From JAEUQQ01 sp963697285 (GTDB taxonomy: Bacteria; Acidobacteriota; Vicinamibacteria; Vicinamibacterales; JAFNAJ01), in NCBI GenBank assembly GCA_963697285.1, contig CAVONI010000008.1:169140-233139 (forward strand): a stretch of DNA of 64,000 nt, in the 5' to 3' direction. The notes under the pieces are model-generated. The model was given only the letters and a program-made list of their open reading frames with translations, was not told the origin of the DNA and made no database searches. This document shows, piece after piece, positions 34,354 through 40,848 of this stretch; within the stretch, counting starts at the first letter, position 1, and the number at the start of each line of letters is the position of its first letter. The translations under genes and the position numbers were made by a program.

Positions 34354-35622
34354 CTACCTGAGGCGCGGGAGGCCGGCCCACGCATCGGCAATGTGGCCGG
34401 TGCCGAGGACCGTGGCCGCCGCCACCCGGGCCGCCAGCGCGCACTCCGCGAGCCGGTCGGCGCGCGCGAGGGCGAAGACGTGACGGGGGAACGCCCGGTG
34501 GGTTCCGGCGACCAGCAACCCGTCCTTGCCAGCCAGCGTCGGACGCACCCACCGTGCGTCGGGCTGCGTGCCCGAGATCGCCGGAAAGAGCAGCGACAGG
34601 TCGTACATCAGCGCCCCGGTCGCCGCCAGGATGCCTGCCTCGCCGGCGGCGACATCCGAAAGCCGAAGCGTCCGTTCGGCCAGCAGTCGCCCATCCGGGG
34701 CCAGGCGCCACGACAGCCCGCGTTCACCAAGGGTCCGCCCGGTCGCGGCCCGGCCGAACAGCCTCCGCTGCGGGGCGGTCATCGGGGGGAGCACGCATGT
34801 CACGACGGCCAGCGTCTCGAGGTGACGCGCGATCGCCCGGCAGGCCGAGGGCAATGACACCGTCGCGACCACGAGGGTGTTCGCCGCGACGACCGCCGCG
34901 CCCGCCTGGAGCTCGACTCCGTGGGTGCTGCGCACGATCCGCGCGACCTGGATGCCCTCTGCGCAGGTGGTGCCTGCGGCAGCGGCGAGGCGCGCGCACG
35001 CCAGCGTGGCCCTGAGGGGGTCCACCCAGGCATCAGACGCTCCCACGCGCAGCGCCGTCGCATCCTCGAGTCCCAGGACGTCCGACGCGCGTGACGGCCC
35101 GAGCCAGGTGGCGTGCACGCCGACGTCGGCCAGGGTGGCCTGCTCTCGCTCGAGATCGGCCACTGCCGGTTCGTCGGTGGCCACGAGGTACGAGGGCCGG
35201 CGCTGGATCGCGCAAGGCGCCTTCGCCCGCACCAGCATCGCCACGAGGTCGGTGCCGGCGGTGCGGGTGGCGTTCCACAGTGCCCGTGTCGCCCTGACAC
35301 CGACTGCCGCGCGTGTGGTGCCCGCCGCGACATGCGGTGTGAGACCGACGGTGCCGATCCCGCACGCCGCCTCGTCTGCGATCGCCCCCTCGGCGATCAG
35401 GGCGACCGAGAGTCCCCCGCGCGCCAGCAGTGCCGCCGAGAGCGCCGCCGTCAGCCCGCCGCCGAGCACGGCGACATCGACCTCGAGGCGGCCGGAGAGG
35501 TGCGTGCGTGTGAACGACAACCCGCGGCTGGGCGCCACCCAGAACGGAGCCACGGAGCGAGCCGACGATGGCCGAGTGTGTGACAACGCAGATCCCTTGC
35601 AGCAGTCGTGACTGTGCGCCAT
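34354..35622 (-). CDS. FAD-dependent oxidoreductase (DAO family)
   Basis: A 422-residue protein with a Rossmann FAD site VDVAVLGGGLTAALSAALLA (about 49-68), followed by LARGGLSVALIAEG. Such D-amino-acid-oxidase-type flavoproteins oxidise amines, amino acids or sugars; related bacterial members act on gamma-glutamylputrescine or glycine. Later segments include IGTVGLTPHVAAG, DAWVDPLRATLACARLAAAAG and PTLAGKDGLLVAGTHR, where a canonical C-terminal FAD motif is weak, so assignment stays general. The N-terminal 45 residues before the Rossmann strand are long; a later start (for example GTG near residue 24) is possible. It is divergent from the beta-lactamase gene, with about 40 bases between starts. 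Confidence 0.72.
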   Translation of the reverse strand: MAHSHDCCKGSALSHTRPSSARSVAPFWVAPSRGLSFTRTHLSGRLEVDVAVLGGGLTAALSAALLARGGLSVALIAEGAIADEAACGIGTVGLTPHVAAGTTRAAVGVRATRALWNATRTAGTDLVAMLVRAKAPCAIQRRPSYLVATDEPAVADLEREQATLADVGVHATWLGPSRASDVLGLEDATALRVGASDAWVDPLRATLACARLAAAAGTTCAEGIQVARIVRSTHGVELQAGAAVVAANTLVVATVSLPSACRAIARHLETLAVVTCVLPPMTAPQRRLFGRAATGRTLGERGLSWRLAPDGRLLAERTLRLSDVAAGEAGILAATGALMYDLSLLFPAISGTQPDARWVRPTLAGKDGLLVAGTHRAFPRHVFALARADRLAECALAARVAAATVLGTGHIADAWAGLPRLR

Positions 35623-35661
35623 TCTACACGCCGGGATTCACCCGTCCTCCCAGGAGCCTGG

Positions 35662-36606
35662 ATGTCACCTCAGCACGTGTGCGTCATCGTGGTGGCTGCC
35701 GTCGTTGCGGTCGCCGCTGGCCGGAGTCATGCCTCGGCCGGCGAGACCGCCGATGGTGCGGCCGCCGAGCCGTCGGGCTGCGTGGCCACCCCGCTGCCCG
35801 CGACGACCGTCGCGTCGATTCACGCGCTCGTGGCGAAGAGCGGCGCCGAGGTTGCCGTCGTCTTCGCGGGAGGCTGCCGCGAACTGCGGATCAATCCCGA
35901 CCTGCGCATGCACGCCGCCAGCACGATGAAGATCCCGGTGTTGATCGAGGTGTTCCGCCAGGTGGATGCGGGCACGCGCTCGCTCGACGACACCATCCTC
36001 GTGTCGAACACCTTCAGGAGCATGGTCGACGGCAGCCCCTTCACGTTGAACGCGACCGACGACTCCGACCAGAAGACGTACACGGCCATCGGGCAGCGCC
36101 TGACCCTGCGCGAGGCGTGCGAGCGGATGATCACCGTCAGCAGCAACATCACGACGAACCTGCTGATCGACGAGCTGGGGATCGATCGGATCCGGGCGAC
36201 GGTGTCGGCGCTGGGCGCCGACGGGATGGACATCAGGCGGAAGGTCGAGGATGGTCCCGCGTTCCGCGCCGGGATGAACAACACGACGACCGCCGCCGGC
36301 CTGGCCACGCTGCTGGCCGCGATCAACGACGGGCGGGCGGCGTCTCCCGCGTCCACGCGGGAGATGATCGCCATTCTCAAGCGTCAGAGATTCAACGACG
36401 GGATTCCGGCCGGCCTGCCGCCGGGCACCGAGGTGGCGCACAAGACCGGCACGATTACGAAGGTCCACCACGACGCGGGCATCGTCTTCGGCGACGTGCC
36501 GTTCGTGCTCGTGGTGATGACGCGCGGCATCGAGAAGGAACGGGACTCGGATGCGCTGATCTCGGCGATCACGCGCATCCTCGACCAAGCGGTCAGGGTC
36601 CCGTAA
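35662..36606 (+). CDS. Class A beta-lactamase-like serine hydrolase
   Basis: A 314-residue exported protein (hydrophobic VCVIVVAAVVAVAAG, then RSHA). It has the active-site serine tetrad S87-T-M-K90, the S-x-N triad S160-S-N162, a plausible general-base Glu196 in RRKVEDG, and the K-T-G box 261-263 in AHKTGTITK. These are the class A beta-lactamase/PBP signatures, with NNTTTAAGL following as in the omega-loop end. It might hydrolyse beta-lactams, or act on cell-wall peptides or esters; resistance cannot be inferred from this alone. AGGAG lies 6 bases before ATG 35662, which I prefer over the longer frame from 35608. Confidence 0.83.
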   Translation: MSPQHVCVIVVAAVVAVAAGRSHASAGETADGAAAEPSGCVATPLPATTVASIHALVAKSGAEVAVVFAGGCRELRINPDLRMHAASTMKIPVLIEVFRQVDAGTRSLDDTILVSNTFRSMVDGSPFTLNATDDSDQKTYTAIGQRLTLREACERMITVSSNITTNLLIDELGIDRIRATVSALGADGMDIRRKVEDGPAFRAGMNNTTTAAGLATLLAAINDGRAASPASTREMIAILKRQRFNDGIPAGLPPGTEVAHKTGTITKVHHDAGIVFGDVPFVLVVMTRGIEKERDSDALISAITRILDQAVRVP

Positions 36607-36841
36607 GCTCGCGCTGGCTCCATTTGTCGTTAGTCGGCCGACTCAAGTTAGTACTCACCACCCGCTGTGTGACGCATCGCGGCTCAACCGTTGGAGTTGT
36701 CACCGTCCTCGGCGAGCCGGCGCTGAGCCGCGCCCTGGTGTCGGATCGGTAACGACAAGTCGCGAAGGATAGAGCTGTCGGTTGTCGGGGGCCGACCGGA
36801 ACCGGCCGTCACGTTTGCGCCGCTCGCAGGCAACACCGGCT
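36607..36841. other. Non-coding start of the A/T-richer accessory segment
   Basis: No gene recognised. A 9-bp inverted repeat TTGTCGTTA (near 36624) and TAACGACAA (near 36749) brackets about 120 bases, and a shorter GCGGCTCA/TGAGCCGC pair lies inside. The orientation (GTT first, AAC last) is opposite to an attC site. From here to about 40.2 kb the sequence is visibly richer in A/T than the rest. Confidence 0.45.
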
Positions 36842-37465
36842 TCAGCCATGGTCGCTCAGCGGCAGTGCTGCGGCCGTGGGGTGCGGCCCGATGTGAGCCA
36901 GCGAGGCGCGCAGAATGCGAGACGCCGGCAGGGAGGATGCTTCAAGAACCCGATTGCGCGCTTCATCGGAGATCATCTGCGACTGGCTCAACACCAAGAA
37001 GCACGCTTGGGACACGTACGCGAACCCAGCAACGCCATGCCGCGCGAAGTGATCCAGTTTCGCCTGAGCGTGTGCAGCCTCACGGCCACGGGCGACGCTC
37101 TGGTCGAAGACCATCACCAAGCCGTTGCTATTTGCGCGAGCGACGGCCAGGAGTTCGTCACCGAAGATGAACTCCGTTGCACGGTGGCGCTCACGACGGT
37201 GAAGCCGGACGCCCGTATCCGGATCGAAGAAGACGCTGCGGCAGTCGCCACACACTGCCAAGTACCCCGTGCGTTCCGCATCGAGGTCCAGCACGTCGGT
37301 CGACAGCAGAGGCGCAGCAAGGAATTGCGAAAACGTGGCTGCTTCGGCGGGTGACACCGTGTGAGTAAACATCGGGTGCACCCCCCAGGGCCCGAATGGT
37401 GCGAGCCAACCGAGGAGGCTCTTCTTGACGATGTCGTAGGCGTCGCCGAAGTGTTTCAGGTCCAT
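36842..37465 (-). CDS. Hypothetical protein
   Basis: An open frame of 207 residues from ATG 37465, beginning MDLKHFGDAYDIVKKSLLGW and containing HPMFTHTVSPAEAATFSQFL. A single C-x2-C pair (VCGDCRSVFF) is followed by DPDTGVRLHRRERHRATEF. There is no signal peptide and no membrane segment. I do not recognise the family. Base composition is more A/T-rich than flanking genes, and the gene lies in the segment with attC sites, so it may have been acquired. The last residues (PHPTAAALPLSDHG) look like run-on sequence, so the true C-terminus may have been changed by rearrangement. Confidence 0.55.
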   Translation of the reverse strand: MDLKHFGDAYDIVKKSLLGWLAPFGPWGVHPMFTHTVSPAEAATFSQFLAAPLLSTDVLDLDAERTGYLAVCGDCRSVFFDPDTGVRLHRRERHRATEFIFGDELLAVARANSNGLVMVFDQSVARGREAAHAQAKLDHFARHGVAGFAYVSQACFLVLSQSQMISDEARNRVLEASSLPASRILRASLAHIGPHPTAAALPLSDHG

Positions 37466-37535
37466 ATCGGGATGTGATAGTCCGTCAACGCGCGGCTTCA
37501 GCCAGCTCGCAACACCGGCGACAGCGTTGTGTCGA

Positions 37536-38027
37536 CTATGTCAGTTCCTTCGGACGCCAGTGGCCCAGGAGCGTCCCTCGAGTCGACAGTTTGAGGTCGC
37601 GCCACCGATCGATCGGCAGGCCAATCCGCGCGAGGGCGGCGGTCGGCAAGTCCTGCCGCTCGCCAGTCAGCTGCGCGACCAGTTCCTCGAGTCCGGGATT
37701 GTGCCCAACGATCATCACGGTCTCGGCCTTCTCGCCCACCGTTCGCAGCAGCGAAAGGATGTCGGTCGGACCGGCCATATAGAGACGCTGGTCCAGCAGG
37801 ATCTCTCCCGCATAGCGAGCCGCCTCGACCACCGCCTCAGCCGTCATCCGCGCCCGCATCGCGTTGGAGCTGATGACAACGTCCGGTATCAGTCCGTACT
37901 CCCGCACCAGCTTTCCCATCCGCGGCCCATCGCGCCGGCCACGCGTATTCAGCGGTCGCTCATGGTCATCAAGCGTCGGATCGCTCCAGCTCGACTTCGC
38001 GTGCCTGAGCACCAGCAGGGTCTTCAT
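37536..38027 (-). CDS. sixA: SixA-type histidine phosphatase
   Basis: A 163-residue protein of the phosphoglycerate mutase-like superfamily. The catalytic RH motif is at the start (LLVLRHAKSSW), with further arginines in RPLNTRGRRDGPRMG, SSNAMRARMTAEAV and the second histidine in VMIVGHNPGLEELV. This is the pattern of SixA, which in E. coli removes phosphate from histidine phosphotransfer domains. No phosphorelay kinase is nearby. It lies on the - strand with an ATG at 38027, upstream of the attC region, and may be part of the accessory segment or a core gene at its edge. Confidence 0.85.
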   Translation of the reverse strand: MKTLLVLRHAKSSWSDPTLDDHERPLNTRGRRDGPRMGKLVREYGLIPDVVISSNAMRARMTAEAVVEAARYAGEILLDQRLYMAGPTDILSLLRTVGEKAETVMIVGHNPGLEELVAQLTGERQDLPTAALARIGLPIDRWRDLKLSTRGTLLGHWRPKELT

Positions 38028-38255
38028 CCCGGTTGAGATTGGACGCCTTCGGCGTTGTCGACGTCAACGGCTCGCACACGATGTATACCCTGGCGCCATG
38101 TGACGAGCGAACACCGTTCGTCGCGTTAGCCAGCCTGAACGATCTGAACTGTCGCCGTTCGTCACAACTTCCGTCCTCCGATGTCTTTGTCACAGCTCCA
38201 ACATTGCGTCGCCGCCGAAGGCAGCCACGGCCATTCGATCTCGCAGGTCCACAGT

Positions 38256-38353
38256 TCCTAACGTCTGCGGCTCACTTGCGGCGGCCGCACGACGACGTGT
38301 CGAAGGGCCCCGACATTACCGCGGCCGCCGACAAGTGCAGCCGCTTGTTAGGC
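38256..38353 (+). other. attC-like integron recombination site 1 (98 bp)
   Basis: The outer boxes are TCCTAAC (38256-38262) and GTTAGGC (38347-38353), complementary at six of seven positions. The inner arms TGCGGCTCACTTG and CAAGTGCAGCCGC pair with one extra unpaired base, the extrahelical base characteristic of attC. The central part (GCGGCCGC both sides) also folds. Cassettes to its right would be read left to right. Confidence 0.72.
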
Positions 38354-38364
38354 GGCGTCTTGAG

Positions 38365-38383
38365 TGCTAGCATAATGCTAGCA
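38365..38383. promoter_or_regulatory. Operator-promoter of the VapBC-type cassette
   Basis: TGCTAGCA, TAA, TGCTAGCA: a 19-bp near-perfect inverted repeat. CATAAT (38371-38376) inside it can serve as -10. It lies 13 bases before the antitoxin GTG, where toxin-antitoxin complexes of this class bind to repress their own operon. A cassette with its own promoter does not depend on an integron promoter. Confidence 0.65.
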
Positions 38384-38395
38384 AGGAGACGAGTC

Positions 38396-38623
38396 GTGCC
38401 AACACTGACTATACGCAACGTCCCCGCCAAAGTTGTGCAATCGCTCAAAGCGCTCGCGCGTCGCCACAGCCGATCCATGGAGCAGGAGGTGCGCGAGCTG
38501 CTGGAGGAGCATGTGGCCGAACGGCAGGCCGTGCTCGACCAAATCGAAGCGGGTTGGGCCCGTCAGACCCGCAGGCCTTCCGCTACCGAGATCGACGCGT
38601 GGCTGAGAGTTGGCCGCCCATGA
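38396..38623 (+). CDS. FitA/VapB-type ribbon-helix-helix antitoxin
   Basis: A 75-residue protein. The N-terminal half (PTLTIRNVPAKVVQSLKALA) is an RHH DNA-binding domain of the FitA/Arc type: a short beta strand followed by helices, with RHSRSMEQEVRELLEEH completing it. The C-terminal part (QTRRPSATEIDAWLR) would wrap the toxin. AAGGAG at 38383-38388 sits 7 bases before GTG 38396, which decides the start. The stop overlaps the toxin start (ATGA). Both genes lie between attC-like sites 1 and 2, so the pair forms one gene cassette in the expected orientation. Confidence 0.82.
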   Translation: MPTLTIRNVPAKVVQSLKALARRHSRSMEQEVRELLEEHVAERQAVLDQIEAGWARQTRRPSATEIDAWLRVGRP

Positions 38624-39030
38624 GAGCGGTCATCGACACCAACGTGGTGGCCTACCTGCTCCTGGGTACCGAGCGTTTTGTCGATGAGGCCCGACTGTGC
38701 CTGACGATTGTGACCATGCCCCTGGCGCCCGCGCATTGGGAAGCCGAGTTGGCCAATGTAATCTGGATGGCCGTGCGCGCGGGCGTGTTGGCGGCGGACG
38801 ATGGGCCCCTCCGATTGAGCCTCGCGCGCCGACTCGGGATCGAGACCGTGGCCACAGCCACGCTATCACAAGGCGCGCTGCTGAAGTCACTAACGTCCGG
38901 CGTGGCGGTGTACGACACCCTGTTTGTCGAATTAGCCCAGCGGACCCGCTGCCCAATGGTGACGTTCGACAAAGCGGTATTGAAGGCGTTCCCCGATATC
39001 GCCGTTCGACCATCCCAGCTGACAAGCTGA
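38620..39030 (+). CDS. vapC: VapC-family PIN-domain toxin
   Basis: A 136-residue PIN-domain ribonuclease. The acidic residues of the active site are visible: Asp in RAVIDTNVVAYLL (first strand), Glu in HWEAELANVIW, Asp in VAVYDTLFVELAQ and Asp in MVTFDKAVLKAFP. VapC toxins cleave tRNA or rRNA when freed from the antitoxin. The ATG at 38620 overlaps the antitoxin TGA, so the two are translationally coupled. Its stop is 11 bases before attC-like site 2, as expected for a gene cassette. Toxin-antitoxin cassettes commonly stabilise integron arrays. Confidence 0.86.
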   Translation: MRAVIDTNVVAYLLLGTERFVDEARLCLTIVTMPLAPAHWEAELANVIWMAVRAGVLAADDGPLRLSLARRLGIETVATATLSQGALLKSLTSGVAVYDTLFVELAQRTRCPMVTFDKAVLKAFPDIAVRPSQLTS

Positions 39031-39041
39031 TCGTCTTGTCC

Positions 39042-39102
39042 GCCTGACGCTCCGGTTCAGCGGCGGCGCGCCAGCGCCGGCCGCTGCAACCGGTTGTTGG
39101 GC
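39042..39102 (+). other. attC-like integron recombination site 2 (61 bp)
   Basis: Outer boxes GCCTGAC (39042-39048) and GTTGGGC (39096-39102). Inner arms CCGGTTCAGCGG and CCGCTGCAACCGG pair with one extrahelical base, followed by CGGCG...CGCCG pairing in the centre. It ends the VapBC-type cassette and begins the nitroreductase cassette. Confidence 0.75.
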
Positions 39103-39154
39103 CGCAGCTGTGTCGGGCTTCGGGATTCGTAGGCCCTTGCTGCCAGCATATTCC

Positions 39155-40180
39155 TCAAGGAACAACCACGGCGTCCACGGCACGGCGTATGGACATGGGC
39201 ATGAGCGGCGCCTTGCCGAAACGGACCACAAGATCAGGACGACGTCCAGGAATACCTAGCCAGTCGGCAAATGCAGGTCGGACCTCCTCCACTTCGATTG
39301 GCATGTTCAGATGGGCATGCCGGATACCGAGAACGGTCGCCTGCAGGGCAAACCGCTCGAAACTCCGACCGACCTGTATCCAGCCTTCTGGGCCCTCTCT
39401 TTCGGCGACGAATACTGCAAGGCCGGCTGACGACCGAAGTTGTCTCGCGTACTTCTTGTTCTCCGCGTCCTTCTTGAAAGCGAGATCAAAGATCGTTGGG
39501 CCAAGCCAGTTCGGCGCACTCGGATTGCCCGAGCACTTCCCCAGAAGCCCGTCGCCGGCCTTCAGCGCCGCGGCGGGGTTGTAGCGGATCCACTCCTTCA
39601 GCTCGCGGACGAAGGCGGGGCTGTCCATCTGGGCGCTGTTGCCCTTTTGTATGAACTCGAGCGCCTGCTCTAACCTGGAACGTTCCGTAATTACCAGGAC
39701 ATCCACGCCCGGCACCGCGGCAGCCTTCTCGAGTTGGCGTAGTTCGGATCCTGACAGAACGTGGCCGTCATACTCAGACTTGGTCGACTGCCGGACGGGG
39801 ATCGCGCCGCAGAGGTCCGCATCGGTGCTATGACCTATACTCGATCCCTTACCCAGGAAGACGTGTAACGCAGTCCCTTCACCTCCCTCTGTCGTTAGGG
39901 ACAACTCCGCTCGCCGGTCGGTCGCATTCGCGGCGATGACAATATTCTCCGCAGCACAGCCAAGAGTGACGTACAGATGATGATCGTCGGGATCGACAAT
40001 CGGTGTTCGCCGGGAGAAATCCGGCAGGACATGGATGGTGTCAGCCCCCAGCCGGAACTTCCAAGGCTGAGTATTGTGGGAATTGGACGCAAGCGTTCCG
40101 CAGCGAACATAGTCGCGTAGCTCCGGCTTGGCCGGGAGTCCGACGCGCATTGCGCTCACGGCGTCGTCATATCTGCTCAT
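39155..40180 (-). CDS. Acg-type nitroreductase-family protein, cassette gene in reverse orientation
   Basis: A 341-residue protein. The segment GTLASNSHNTQPWKFRL (near 28-44) is the FMN-binding entry motif of Acg-like nitroreductase-fold proteins. Later pieces (CAAENIVIAANATDRRAELS, FERFALQATVLGIRHAHLN, WLGIPGRRPDLVVRFGKAPL) fit the two-domain Acg type. Acg proteins are thought to bind flavin or sequester it; enzymatic reduction is not certain. GGAG lies before ATG 40180. The gene occupies the cassette between attC-like sites 2 and 3 but points opposite to the usual cassette direction, so it must rely on a promoter near its own start, inside or next to site 3. Confidence 0.8.
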   Translation of the reverse strand: MSRYDDAVSAMRVGLPAKPELRDYVRCGTLASNSHNTQPWKFRLGADTIHVLPDFSRRTPIVDPDDHHLYVTLGCAAENIVIAANATDRRAELSLTTEGGEGTALHVFLGKGSSIGHSTDADLCGAIPVRQSTKSEYDGHVLSGSELRQLEKAAAVPGVDVLVITERSRLEQALEFIQKGNSAQMDSPAFVRELKEWIRYNPAAALKAGDGLLGKCSGNPSAPNWLGPTIFDLAFKKDAENKKYARQLRSSAGLAVFVAEREGPEGWIQVGRSFERFALQATVLGIRHAHLNMPIEVEEVRPAFADWLGIPGRRPDLVVRFGKAPLMPMSIRRAVDAVVVP

Positions 40181-40203
40181 GCTGGCTCCGAAACCGCTCT
40201 GCG

Positions 40204-40276
40204 GCCCAACGCCAGATGTCAGCCGCGGCGGCACCAATCCGTAGCGGCCGCCGGCGGCGGCAAATCTATGTTGGGC
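40204..40276 (+). other. attC-like integron recombination site 3 (73 bp)
   Basis: Outer boxes GCCCAAC (40204-40210) and GTTGGGC (40270-40276) are exactly complementary. Inner arms CAGATGTCAGCCGC and GGCGGCAAATCTATG pair imperfectly, and the centre contains GCCGC/GCGGC repeats. It is 23 bases upstream of the reverse-oriented nitroreductase start. Confidence 0.72.
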
Positions 40277-40407
40277 CGTGGGTCGTCGTTAACGGACCAT
40301 GCAGGATCGAGCTCGGGCCGCGGCGGTTGGTGCCCCGCATCATGGCCGATCAGTCCCATGCACGCCGAAATTATCTTGATCGTCGGCCTAACGCCCGCGG
40401 CCGCGCG

Positions 40408-40686
40408 GGGATCGTCCGCCGGCATCACATGAGCGACTCGGTCGTCCAGAAGGCGGTCAAGGCAGCGGCGCAGGCGGCGCGTATCCACAAGCCGGTCTCA
40501 GTACACACCCTGAGACACAGCTTCGCCACGCACCTGCTGCTGAACGGAGTGGATATCCGCCAGATCCAGGAATACCTCGGGCACGCAAACGTCGAGACGA
40601 CCATGATCTACACGCACGTGGTCAAGGAATTCCGCACCCCGGCGCGAAGTCCACTCGACATCCTCCACACGCGCGCGGGTTCGTGA
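40408..40686 (+). pseudogene. intI: Integron integrase C-terminal remnant
   Basis: About 92 residues of an IntI-type tyrosine recombinase: GIVRRHHMSDSVVQKAVKAA, then VHTLRHSFATHLLLNGVDIR with the catalytic His and Arg of box II, QIQEYLGHANVETTMIYTHV with the nucleophilic Tyr, and the IntI-like end ARSPLDIL. The N-terminal core-binding domain and the first catalytic Arg are missing; upstream residues in frame have no recombinase character. It cannot be an active integrase. It lies to the right of the last attC-like site, the end opposite to where intI normally is, so the locus has been rearranged. A lone box GCCTAAC at 40386-40392 lies just before it. Confidence 0.8.
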
Positions 40687-40693
40687 CGGAATC

Positions 40694-40804
40694 GTGGCGC
40701 GGGACAGCACGCACGAGCGCCTCGTGCTCCTGCGGGCCACGTCCCAGGAGCTCGGGCCGACGCGTGACGCGGTGATCGACACCGTCCTGCAGCGACTCAA
40801 CTAG
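40694..40804 (+). CDS. Possible small ORF or gene-end fragment, 36 residues
   Basis: GTG 40694 to TAG 40804 encodes a 36-residue peptide containing ERLVLLRATSQELGPTRDAV. Codon composition is coding-like, but I do not recognise the peptide. It may be the tail of a gene cut by the integron rearrangement rather than a real small gene. Confidence 0.3.
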   Translation: MARDSTHERLVLLRATSQELGPTRDAVIDTVLQRLN

Positions 40805-40848
40805 ACCCCGCGCCCCGGCGCACTGGGGGTGCGCCAGCCCGCGCCCTG

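Noticed and set aside
35662..36606. Beta-lactamase as evidence of acquired resistance
   Set aside because: No mobile element adjoins it, composition is like the neighbours, and such serine hydrolases are common chromosomal genes.
36624..36758. Inverted repeat TTGTCGTTA/TAACGACAA as an attC site
   Set aside because: The order of GTT and AAC is the reverse of attC and the inner arms do not pair.
38081..38088. TGTATACC near the sixA start as another GntR operator
   Set aside because: It is not palindromic at the last base and is not at a promoter of a related gene; probably chance.
40386..40392. GCCTAAC before the integrase remnant as a fourth attC site
   Set aside because: No GTTRRRY partner was found within a suitable distance; at most a cut site.
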